Assembly (NCBI GenBank): GCA_949292445.1
Contig: CASEZU010000013.1
Span: forward strand, 1 to 25,398
DNA: 25,398 bases
Source: an uncultured Spirochaetales bacterium
GTDB lineage: Bacteria > Spirochaetota > Spirochaetia > Sphaerochaetales > Sphaerochaetaceae
Direction of reading: 5' to 3'
The first letter of the stretch is position 1. Every line of letters begins with the position of its first letter. A program made the translations under genes and the position numbers. Shown here one piece after another: positions 8,203-15,049 of the stretch. The notes beneath the pieces are model-generated. The model saw only the letters and a program-made list of their open reading frames with translations. It searched no databases and had not been told where the DNA came from.

Positions 8203-9122
8203 TACTTCTTCCTCGACGGGCAGTTGGACGTGCAGGACGCGCACGCTGATGGTTTGCACGACGGTGTGCCCAAAAACGATGTGTCACGGCTCGTTGAACA
8301 TGCCGTGCCGTTGTTGATCTCATTGGCTATGGCCTTGAGAGCTTCTGCTGACGGATGGACTCCGGGTTCGGTTATCCACTCCTTGCCTGCATCCTCGGCA
8401 TCGGGAAGACCGGCTTCCATCGGTATGGCTCCGAGGAACGGGACATGCATGTCCTGGCACATTCTCTTTCCGCCGCCCTTGCCGAAAATCAGAATCTCAT
8501 GCTGGCAGTACGGGCAGATAAGACCTGACATATTCTCCACGACACCGATGATGGCGACGCCCAGCTTCCTGGAGAAATTGACGGAACGGCGCGCATCGAG
8601 AACAGCCACCTCCTGCGGTGTGGTGACAATTATCGAACCTGTGAGTTCAGGAATCGACTGGCAGATGGTAAGCTGCTCATCTCCCGTTCCAGGAGGAGTG
8701 TCTATCAGGAGATAGTCCAGTTCTCCCCAGTCCACATCAGACAGGAACTGCCTGATGGCACTGTTCTTGAGGCTTCCGCGCCAGATGACGGGTGCATCGG
8801 GGTCCTCAAGAGCGAATGCCAAGGACATGACCTTGAGATTCTCCCTTGGCTGGACGGGAATGAACGTATGCCCGTCCTCGCTCGTAAGCTCGGCATCCTT
8901 GCAGCCGAACATCACCGCGACATTCGGTCCGTGCAGGTCCGTATCGAGGACGCCGACGCGGCATCCCATATCCACAAGGGCATTGGCAAGATTGACAGTG
9001 ACAGTCGTCTTACCCACTCCGCCCTTGCCGCTCATTATCATGATCTTGCGGCCGATCCTGTCCATCCTCTCACGGATGCGGAGGGTCTGCGCTTCATATT
9101 CATCCATCTGATTATCAGCCAT
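8202..9122 (-). CDS. mrp: Mrp/NBP35-type Fe-S cluster carrier P-loop ATPase
   Basis: The 306-aa cytosolic protein has a deviant Walker A SGKGGVGKTT (31-40), LDTDLHGPN after the first strand, a Walker B region with LLIDTPPGTGDEQL, and the cluster-binding CPYC (Cys203/Cys206). It carries and transfers Fe-S clusters to target enzymes. The start chosen (MADNQ) has AAGGAG 9 nt upstream; an earlier ATG at 9173 lies upstream of the probable -10 box. Unusual: the last 32 residues form a cysteine-rich tail (Cys275, 289, 294, 297, 301). Its C-x13-C and C-x2-C spacings recall the N-terminal motif of eukaryotic Nbp35, but here it is at the C-terminus. Confidence 0.93.
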   Translation of the reverse strand: MADNQMDEYEAQTLRIRERMDRIGRKIMIMSGKGGVGKTTVTVNLANALVDMGCRVGVLDTDLHGPNVAVMFGCKDAELTSEDGHTFIPVQPRENLKVMSLAFALEDPDAPVIWRGSLKNSAIRQFLSDVDWGELDYLLIDTPPGTGDEQLTICQSIPELTGSIIVTTPQEVAVLDARRSVNFSRKLGVAIIGVVENMSGLICPYCQHEILIFGKGGGKRMCQDMHVPFLGAIPMEAGLPDAEDAGKEWITEPGVHPSAEALKAIANEINNGTACSTSRDTSFLGTPSCKPSACASCTSNCPSRKK

Positions 9123-9141
9123 GGTTTTCACTCCTTTTGTG

Positions 9142-9170
9142 AATATAGCACAGTACGGGGAAAAAGGCTC
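9142..9170 (-). promoter_or_regulatory. Candidate promoter of the mrp operon
   Basis: On the minus strand a TATATT (9147-9142) precedes the mrp ribosome binding site. The -35 position 17 nt upstream (GAGCCT) is a poor match, so the call rests on the -10 box and location. Confidence 0.35.
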
Positions 9171-9173
9171 CAT

Positions 9174-9597
9174 CGGAAGATGATCAAAGAGACAGTCAAT
9201 TCACGGCAAAGCCCTTGTATCTGCAGGAACTGAAGATCATCCAGCTGTATTTAGTATTATAAAGAAATATTCACTCCGAAATAACAATATTATTATTGAT
9301 ATGATATCAACAGCAGGCCTTGTTTGTTCCATGCCCCGGCGTCAGGTACATGCAATCTGAAAAACTTCTTTTGACAGCTGCATGTCTGCCAGATATTCCC
9401 TTTCACAGGCTCTTCTTCCAGTACAGGTTCCTTTCTCGCGCGCGTATACATTATTGAGTTCTCCCCCCTGCTCTGCCAGAACGCATGAGCCTCATTGGTA
9501 AATCCATCGGCAGACAGCATCCCTGTCCATGCTGCCCGACCGGTTTTCTCTCCCCAAAAGCGATGGTCTATTCCTTAAAGGGCCTCGCAATGGGATG
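9174..9597. other. Intergenic region without a supported gene
   Basis: About 420 bp lie between the mrp promoter and the oad promoter. Positions 9230-9310 are strongly AT-rich. A 75-aa minus-strand reading frame (9293-9520) has no ribosome binding site or recognisable domain, and I do not call it a gene. I see no tRNA or obvious riboswitch fold here. The region is long for a simple divergent promoter, so an unrecognised regulatory RNA or gene remnant is possible. Confidence 0.4.
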
Positions 9598-9627
9598 TTG
9601 AAGTATCTTCCCTATCTCTGGTATATT
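9598..9627 (+). promoter_or_regulatory. Candidate promoter of the oadGAB operon
   Basis: TTGAAG (9598-9603) lies 18 nt before TATATT (9622-9627), about 37 nt upstream of the oadG start codon. Both boxes match the sigma-70 consensus at four or more of six positions. Confidence 0.55.
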
Positions 9628-9663
9628 CTGAAATTGAAACCTAATAAGGTGCAGGAGTGTTAT

Positions 9664-9969
9664 ATGTTGACATTGTTGACAAATATGCCAAAAGACGTGC
9701 TTGTAGCACAGATTTACGATGGCCTTGTACTCCTGGTGCTCGGAATGGGTACGGTCTTCATCTTCCTTGTCATCCTGATCTTCGCCTCCAAGCTGATGAG
9801 CAAGATCATCATGAATATGGAGGGAAACCGCCGGGAGGAGTCCGCATCGGCTGCTCCGGTCCAGGCCGCATCAGTGCAGGTACAGCAGAGAGCTGCAGCA
9901 GCTCCCCAGGGAGATGACGCAGCAGTCGCGGCAGCAATCGCAGCTGCATACGACAAATCAAGGAATTAA
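9664..9969 (+). CDS. oadG: Oxaloacetate decarboxylase gamma subunit (Na+ pump)
   Basis: The 101-aa protein has one membrane helix (about residues 19-41) followed by a cytoplasmic Ala/Gln/Val-rich tail, the usual form of OadG/MMCD gamma subunits, which link the alpha subunit to the membrane beta subunit. The ATG at 9664 is chosen because AGGAG (9653-9657) lies 6 nt before it; an in-frame start at 9529 has no ribosome binding site and would put the promoter inside the gene. Sequence identity in this family is low, so the name depends largely on being first in the G-A-B operon, 17 nt before oadA. Confidence 0.85.
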   Translation: MLTLLTNMPKDVLVAQIYDGLVLLVLGMGTVFIFLVILIFASKLMSKIIMNMEGNRREESASAAPVQAASVQVQQRAAAAPQGDDAAVAAAIAAAYDKSRN

Positions 9970-9986
9970 AAAGGGGTTCAGAGAAA

Positions 9987-12188
9987 ATGAGCAAGAAGAA
10001 AGTAGACTTCATGTGTACTGCGTTCCGCGACGGATTCCAGTCTGTCTATGGTGCGCGTGTGTTCACAAAGGACTTCATGCCGGCAGTCGCAGCAGCCCGT
10101 GAAGCAGGAATCACACATTTCGAAGCCGGTGGCGGAGCCAGGTTCCAGTCACTCTATTTCTATACGAACGAGGATGCGTTCGAGATGATGGACGAGTTCA
10201 GGCGCGTGGCCGGACCGGATGCGAATCTCCAGACCCTTGCCCGCGGCGTCAACGTCGTAGGACTTGATTCACAGCCCAGGGACATCATCAAGCTGCATGC
10301 ACAGCTTTTCAAGAAGCATGGAATGACAACGATCAGGAACTTCGATGCTCTCAATGATGTCAACAACCTCATCGACAGCGGAAAGGCAATCCACGAGGCG
10401 GGCCTCAAGCATGAGGTCACAGTCACGATGATGAGCCTTCCGGAGGGCGTCACAGGCGCTCATACTCCTGATTTCTACGAGAGGATCCTCCGCGAGATCC
10501 TCGATGCGAGCATTCCTTTCGACTCTGTCTGCTTCAAGGATGCATCCGGAACATCAACACCGCACAATGTATTCGAGACAGTGAAGAGGGCAAGGAAGCT
10601 CCTCGGACCGAATGTGAAGATCGTATTCCACTCCCATGAGACAGCAGGTGTTTCGATTGCCCAGTACATGGCAGCTCTCGATGCCGGCGCTGATGGAATC
10701 GATCTCTCGATGACTCCGTGCTCCGGAGGCACATGCCAGCCTGACATCCTCACGATGTGGCACGCATTCAGGGGAACTGACTACACGCTCGATCTCGACA
10801 TCAACAAGGTCCGCGAGGCTGAGAAGGTATTCGAGCAGTGCATGTCCGACTACTTTCTCCCGCCTGAGGCGACAGCTGTCAATCCTGAGATCCCGTTCTT
10901 CCCGCTTCCCGGCGGAGCCCTCACTGCAAACACGCAGATGCTCAGGGACAACGGCCTCATGGACAAGTATCCGCAGATCGTCGAGGCTATGGGCGACACC
11001 GTAGCAAAGGGCGGTTTCGGAACATCCGTAACACCTGTCTCACAGTTCTACTTCCAGCAGGCTTTCAACAACGTCATGTTCGGACCTTGGAAGAAGTTCG
11101 CAGAGGGATACGGCAAGATGGTCCTCGGCTATTTCGGCAAGACTCCCTGCCCGCCTGATCCGGAAGTCGTGAAGCTCGCTTCCGAGCAGCTCCACCTCGA
11201 GCCCACAACAGAGAAGTGCGTCGACATCAACGACCGCGACCCGAAGAAGGGCGTTGCAGCCGCAAAGAAGATGCTTGAGGAGGCCAACCTCCCGATCACA
11301 GATGAGAACATCTTCATCGCAGCAGCCTGTAAGGAGAAGGGAATCCTCTATCTCACAGGCAAGGCAAAGGTGAACGGCGTCAGGCTCAAGAGCGAGATGA
11401 AGAAGGAAGAGGAAGCCAAGAAGGCTGCCGCAGCTCCGAAGAAGGAAGGCGGAAACGGAAGCTACACAGTATCCGTCAATGGCCGCACCTACGGAGTCCA
11501 GCTCCAGAATGGCACGGCAACTGTCAATGGAGTTGCATATCCTTATACAATCTCTGACGGAATCGCAGCACCTGCAGCACAGCAGGCAGCTCCTGCCAAG
11601 GCAGCAGCTCCTGTACAGCAGACAGTCGTCACAGGATCCGAGGAAGTCAAGGCTCCGATGCCGGGCCTCGTGCTCCGCGTGAACGTCAAGGTCGGCGACA
11701 CTGTGAAGAAGGACCAGGTCGTGATGGTCATGGAAGCCATGAAGATGGAGAACGAGATCTACGCTCCGTGCGATGGTGTAGTCTCCTCTATTCCTGTATC
11801 CCAGGGCCAGCAGCTCCAGTCCGGTGATCTCCTGATGACTCTCGGCGGTGTCGTATCCGCAGCACCTGCACCTCAGGCCGCACCTGTACAGCCGGCTCCG
11901 GCTCCGCAGCCAGAACCCGTTCAGGCAGCTCCTGTCCAGGCAGCGCCGCAGGCTGCACCTGCAGCTCCGGCAGCTGGTACAGAGATCAACGCACCGATGC
12001 CGGGCCTCGTGCTCCGCTTCAACGTGAAAGTCGGTGATGCAGTCAAGAAGGATCAGGTTCTGATGGTCATGGAGGCCATGAAGATGGAGAACGAGATCTA
12101 CTCACCCTGCGACGGCACAGTGCAGCAGATCCTTGTGAACCAGGGCGACCAGCTCCAGTCCGGCGCACCCCTGATGATTATCGGTTAA
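9987..12188 (+). CDS. oadA: Oxaloacetate decarboxylase alpha subunit with two tandem biotinyl domains
   Basis: The 733-aa protein carries out carboxyl transfer from oxaloacetate to biotin. An N-terminal carboxyltransferase TIM barrel (about 1-300) keeps the metal and active-site residues: Asp15 in FRDGFQS, Lys184 in VCFKDASG (position of the carbamylated lysine), and His215/His217 in FHSHETAG. A PYC/OADA-like domain follows (about 300-470). Then come an Ala/Lys linker, a first biotinyl domain with EAMKME (biotin Lys586), a Pro/Ala/Gln linker of about 40 residues, and a second biotinyl domain with EAMKME (Lys699). Family members normally carry one biotinyl domain. The barrel entry is divergent (CTAFRD instead of DTTLRD; AGGGARF instead of WGGATF). 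A methylmalonyl-CoA or other carboxyl-transfer role is less likely because of the HSH/FKDASG motifs and oadB next door. Confidence 0.92.
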   Translation: MSKKKVDFMCTAFRDGFQSVYGARVFTKDFMPAVAAAREAGITHFEAGGGARFQSLYFYTNEDAFEMMDEFRRVAGPDANLQTLARGVNVVGLDSQPRDIIKLHAQLFKKHGMTTIRNFDALNDVNNLIDSGKAIHEAGLKHEVTVTMMSLPEGVTGAHTPDFYERILREILDASIPFDSVCFKDASGTSTPHNVFETVKRARKLLGPNVKIVFHSHETAGVSIAQYMAALDAGADGIDLSMTPCSGGTCQPDILTMWHAFRGTDYTLDLDINKVREAEKVFEQCMSDYFLPPEATAVNPEIPFFPLPGGALTANTQMLRDNGLMDKYPQIVEAMGDTVAKGGFGTSVTPVSQFYFQQAFNNVMFGPWKKFAEGYGKMVLGYFGKTPCPPDPEVVKLASEQLHLEPTTEKCVDINDRDPKKGVAAAKKMLEEANLPITDENIFIAAACKEKGILYLTGKAKVNGVRLKSEMKKEEEAKKAAAAPKKEGGNGSYTVSVNGRTYGVQLQNGTATVNGVAYPYTISDGIAAPAAQQAAPAKAAAPVQQTVVTGSEEVKAPMPGLVLRVNVKVGDTVKKDQVVMVMEAMKMENEIYAPCDGVVSSIPVSQGQQLQSGDLLMTLGGVVSAAPAPQAAPVQPAPAPQPEPVQAAPVQAAPQAAPAAPAAGTEINAPMPGLVLRFNVKVGDAVKKDQVLMVMEAMKMENEIYSPCDGTVQQILVNQGDQLQSGAPLMIIG
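11649..11846 (+). repeat. First copy of the biotinyl-domain repeat in oadA
   Basis: This segment encodes the first lipoyl/biotinyl domain. It is near-identical in places to the copy 339 bp downstream: the nucleotides for PMPGLVLR and AMKMENEIY match almost base for base, including synonymous positions. Confidence 0.9.
11988..12185 (+). repeat. Second copy of the biotinyl-domain repeat in oadA
   Basis: This is the in-phase duplicate of 11649-11846, offset by exactly 339 bp (113 codons), and ends at the natural C-terminus. Identity at the silent positions points to recent duplication or ongoing gene conversion. Confidence 0.9.
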
Positions 12189-12204
12189 GAGGATATAGAA
12201 GAAA

Positions 12205-13398
12205 ATGGAAGCAATTATAAGTGGATTCCAGCAGCTTATGCTCACCACGGGTATCTATGGCTTTCTCCAGTCAGGCGGCTGGGGAAACGCCGTGATGATC
12301 CTTGTGGGATTCCTGCTGCTGTACCTTGGAATCAAGAAGGAGTTCGAACCGCTTCTCCTTGTTCCTATCGCAATGGGATGCATCCTTTCGAACATCCCCT
12401 TCGCATACATCGCAGCTGTAGATCCGACCTCGGGAGATGCCGGATTCATCAAGGTGCTCTATGATGCCGGAATCGAGTCGGGCCTCTTCCCGGTTCTGAT
12501 CTTCATGGGCGTAGGCGCCATGACGGATTTCGGACCGCTCATCGCGAATCCGAAGACTCTCCTCATGGGAGCCGCAGCTCAGCTCGGTATCTTCACAGCT
12601 CTCATCGGAGCTCTCCTCCTTTCGTTCCTTCCGGGAATCAACTTCGACCTCAATGTCGCAGCGTCCATCGGAATCATCGGAGGAGCTGACGGTCCTACAT
12701 CAATCTATGTGACCAGCCGTCTTGCACCGCAGTACCTCGGTTCAATCGCAGTTGCCGCATACTCCTACATGGCCCTTGTTCCTATCATCCAGCCACCTAT
12801 CATGAGGGCGCTCACTACGAAGAAGGAAAGGCTTATAAGGATGCAGCAGCTCAGGCCGGTATCAAAGACAGAGAAGATCGTGTTCCCGATCATGGTCATC
12901 ACGGTCTGCGCCATCCTCCTGCCTTCCGCATGCTCCCTCATCGGAGCCCTGATGTTCGGCAACCTTGCCAACGAGTGCGGCGTCATGAAGAGGCTCTCTG
13001 ACACGATGCAGAACGCGCTCATGAACACAGTCACGATCTTCCTTGGACTCTCCGTCGGATCGAAGATGGCTGCAGAGCAGTTCCTCAACCTCGAGACAAT
13101 CGGAATCCTCGTGCTCGGAATGATCGCATTCGGATTCGGAACTGCAGGCGGCGTCCTCATCGCGAAGCTCATGAACAAGCTCGACCCGAAGCATCCAGTG
13201 AACCCGCTCATCGGCTCTGCCGGTGTCTCGGCTGTTCCTATGGCTGCCCGTGTTTCCAGCAAGGAAGGCCAGAGGGAGGATACACAGAACTTCCTCCTCA
13301 TGCATGCTATGGGACCGAACGTATCCGGAGTTATCGGCTCTGCTGTTGCGGCAGGTGTCCTCATCTCCGTCGTTCCTACTATGATGGCTGCTCTCTGA
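12205..13398 (+). CDS. oadB: Oxaloacetate decarboxylase beta subunit, Na+-translocating carboxybiotin decarboxylase
   Basis: The 397-aa polytopic membrane protein has about nine hydrophobic segments. It decarboxylates carboxybiotin and exports Na+ in the process. Diagnostic motifs are [10 protein letters not shown] (Asp162, equivalent to the Na+-binding aspartate of Klebsiella OadB), [19 protein letters not shown] and [20 protein letters not shown]. Length is slightly short of the roughly 430 aa of the Klebsiella protein. It begins 16 nt after oadA and ends the operon before a strong terminator. Confidence 0.96.
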   Translation: MEAIISGFQQLMLTTGIYGFLQSGGWGNAVMILVGFLLLYLGIKKEFEPLLLVPIAMGCILSNIPFAYIAAVDPTSGDAGFIKVLYDAGIESGLFPVLIFMGVGAMTDFGPLIANPKTLLMGAAAQLGIFTALIGALLLSFLPGINFDLNVAASIGIIGGADGPTSIYVTSRLAPQYLGSIAVAAYSYMALVPIIQPPIMRALTTKKERLIRMQQLRPVSKTEKIVFPIMVITVCAILLPSACSLIGALMFGNLANECGVMKRLSDTMQNALMNTVTIFLGLSVGSKMAAEQFLNLETIGILVLGMIAFGFGTAGGVLIAKLMNKLDPKHPVNPLIGSAGVSAVPMAARVSSKEGQREDTQNFLLMHAMGPNVSGVIGSAVAAGVLISVVPTMMAAL

Positions 13399-13418
13399 GC
13401 TTAAATGAAAGATCAGTA

Positions 13419-13445
13419 CAGGACTCCGGAAGGGGTCCTGTTTTT
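13419..13445 (+). terminator. Intrinsic terminator of oadGAB
   Basis: A 9-bp stem CAGGACTCC/GGGGTCCTG (one G-T pair) is capped by a GGAA loop and followed by TTTTTC, 20 nt after the oadB stop. Confidence 0.92.
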
Positions 13446-13476
13446 CATTCACTGAACACCGCCATGCTTGTGTTTA

Positions 13477-13505
13477 TTCACAGAAACAGAGCATATGGCT
13501 AATAT
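13477..13505 (+). promoter_or_regulatory. Candidate promoter of the alpha/beta hydrolase, implying a leaderless mRNA
   Basis: TTCACA (13477-13482) and TAATAT (13500-13505) are separated by 17 nt. The predicted start of transcription, about 7 nt further on, coincides with the ATG at 13512. There is no ribosome binding site before that ATG. Confidence 0.45.
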
Positions 13506-13511
13506 TGTCGC

Positions 13512-14420
13512 ATGATATGGCCTTTTGCAGCCGCCGTGCTGATCATCATGATATACCTCTGGTCCTCATGCCTCCTCTTCTACCGGGAGAGCACGGAGGA
13601 ACTCCATGCCGATGAATCAAAATGCTTTGATCCCGCCTGCCGGTCGATTGTGATAAAGCAGGGCTCTGACAGAGCTGTGCTGATGATACACGGCTACCCC
13701 ACAACGCCTGCTATGTACAGCTATGCAGCGGAGAGGATGAAAGAGGCAGGATACGATGTCTATGCCCCATTGATCCCTACATTCGGAGCAGACTGGCATG
13801 ACTTCCAGAAAACCACATTCTCCTCATGGTACGGATGGATTGAGGAGTACTATGCTGTTCTCAGCAAAGAGTACAGGAAGGTATTCATCATAGGAACCTC
13901 GATGGGAGGTGCGATGACCCTGAAGCTGGCGGAGAACCACAGACCTGATGCAGTCGTGACAGTCGGAGCCCCTGTAGTCTACAACTCATTCTTCCGCGAT
14001 CACATAGTGACATCATGGCCATCCTATTTCGCACGTATCATCGGCCTATTCACCCCTTCGCTCGGCGCCGGCATAGTAACGGAGAAGCCGGACACGAATG
14101 ACGGCAATGAGGAATGGAAGGGATACAAAGGGCTCTTTCCCAGGCAGGGAGCATCGCTTGTATGGAATCTCCGCACGATAAGAAAAGAACTCGGGAAGAT
14201 ACATTCACCGCTTCTCTCAATACACGACAGAGGCGACAGGACGGTCCCGTTCGCCAATCAGGGCATTATAAGAAAGGAGACGCAGACGGAGGCGCAGTTC
14301 ATCGAGACGGAGATGGGAAGCGAGTGCCATCACACGCATCATGCGCTCCTGATGTACAGATCAGTGCAGAAAGGCCTGATGGACATGATCGTCTCATTCT
14401 TCTCCGACCATTCCCTGTGA
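13512..14420 (+). CDS. Membrane-anchored alpha/beta hydrolase (lipase/esterase-like)
   Basis: The 302-aa protein has an N-terminal hydrophobic anchor (about 3-23) and a serine hydrolase fold. The oxyanion HGYP is at 60-63 and the nucleophile elbow GTSMGG has Ser130. The acid is in HDRGDRTVP (Asp242) and the His in the HHTHHALL stretch (about 276-277). This resembles carboxylesterases and monoacylglycerol lipases that hydrolyse short or medium acyl esters, possibly at the cell membrane; the true substrate is not visible. There is no Shine-Dalgarno before the ATG. It follows the oad terminator and precedes the dCMP deaminase by 23 nt. Confidence 0.85.
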   Translation: MIWPFAAAVLIIMIYLWSSCLLFYRESTEELHADESKCFDPACRSIVIKQGSDRAVLMIHGYPTTPAMYSYAAERMKEAGYDVYAPLIPTFGADWHDFQKTTFSSWYGWIEEYYAVLSKEYRKVFIIGTSMGGAMTLKLAENHRPDAVVTVGAPVVYNSFFRDHIVTSWPSYFARIIGLFTPSLGAGIVTEKPDTNDGNEEWKGYKGLFPRQGASLVWNLRTIRKELGKIHSPLLSIHDRGDRTVPFANQGIIRKETQTEAQFIETEMGSECHHTHHALLMYRSVQKGLMDMIVSFFSDHSL

Positions 14421-14426
14421 TATAAT
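14397..14426 (+). promoter_or_regulatory. Candidate internal promoter of the dCMP deaminase
   Basis: A perfect TATAAT (14421-14426) starts right after the hydrolase stop codon, with TTCTTC 18 nt upstream as a weak -35. The deaminase may therefore be transcribed on its own as well as with the hydrolase. Confidence 0.45.
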
Positions 14427-14443
14427 ACCCGGAGGAGGGGCTT

Positions 14444-14941
14444 ATGCCGGGCAAGAGAGAAGACCATATAACATGGGATGAGTATTTCATGGGAATCGCC
14501 GTGCTTTCATCGATGAGATCGAAGGACCCCAACACGCAGGTCGGAGCATGCATCGTATCTCCGGACAGGAAAATCGTAGGGGTCGGCTACAACGGCTTCC
14601 CCACTGGATGCTCGGATGATGATCTTCCCTGGGACCGCGAGGGCGAATGGCTGGAGACAAAGTATCCGTATGTCTGCCATGCAGAGCTCAATGCCATCCT
14701 CAACTCGACAATCGCGAACCTGAAAGGAGCAACGCTCTATGTGGCTCTCTTCCCATGCAATGAGTGCGCCAAGGCAATAATCCAGTCGGGCATCAGGAAG
14801 GTCATCTACCTCTCTGACAAATATGAGACGACGGATTCAACTGTCGCGAGCAAGAAGATGCTCAGGGAGGCCGGGGTTGAGTATGAAATGCTCAGGACGG
14901 AGCGGTCTGAGCTCATAATTTCACTGAAAGCCGGGAAATAA
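14444..14941 (+). CDS. Deoxycytidylate (dCMP) deaminase
   Basis: The 165-aa enzyme of the cytidine/dCMP deaminase fold converts dCMP to dUMP, feeding thymidylate synthesis. Zinc ligands and the catalytic Glu are in CHAELNAI (His79, Glu81) and PCNECAK (Cys105, Cys108). DPNTQVGACIVSPD and GYNGFPTGCSD near the N-terminus are typical of dCMP deaminases and ComEB proteins. Length is normal. The start is supported by GGAGGAGGGG (14431-14440) just before the ATG. Confidence 0.92.
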   Translation: MPGKREDHITWDEYFMGIAVLSSMRSKDPNTQVGACIVSPDRKIVGVGYNGFPTGCSDDDLPWDREGEWLETKYPYVCHAELNAILNSTIANLKGATLYVALFPCNECAKAIIQSGIRKVIYLSDKYETTDSTVASKKMLREAGVEYEMLRTERSELIISLKAGK

Positions 14942-15049
14942 CTGACAGCCCGCCTTGACGGCCCGCTGTACGGGCATGAGAATATATAAGGATTGGTATC
15001 ACAGCCAGTGGCTCAGCGGCCAAGCCGAAAAATCTTCGCTGGAGACACT
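14942..15049 (+). promoter_or_regulatory. Leader region of the molybdenum hydroxylase with a 5-bp inverted repeat
   Basis: An inverted repeat GCCCG-CTGTA-CGGGC (14961-14975) directly follows a TTGACG (14955-14960) that could be a -35 box, with AT-rich AATATATAA at 14981-14989. The repeat would lie in the promoter spacer, as an operator could; equally it could be a weak end of the previous gene. The remaining 60 nt to the start are GC-rich with local self-complementarity (14999-15027) but match no riboswitch I know. Confidence 0.35.

Noticed and set aside
8203..8259. N-terminal extension of the NUDIX protein by 19 residues
   Set aside because: It would lie inside mrp; the ATG at 8202 has the ribosome binding site and the TAATG coupling.
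9293..9520. A 75-aa minus-strand frame in the mrp-oad gap
   Set aside because: It has no ribosome binding site, no recognisable domain and an odd composition. I left the region as intergenic.
9529..9663. Longer OadG start
   Set aside because: It has no ribosome binding site, and the probable promoter would lie inside the coding region.
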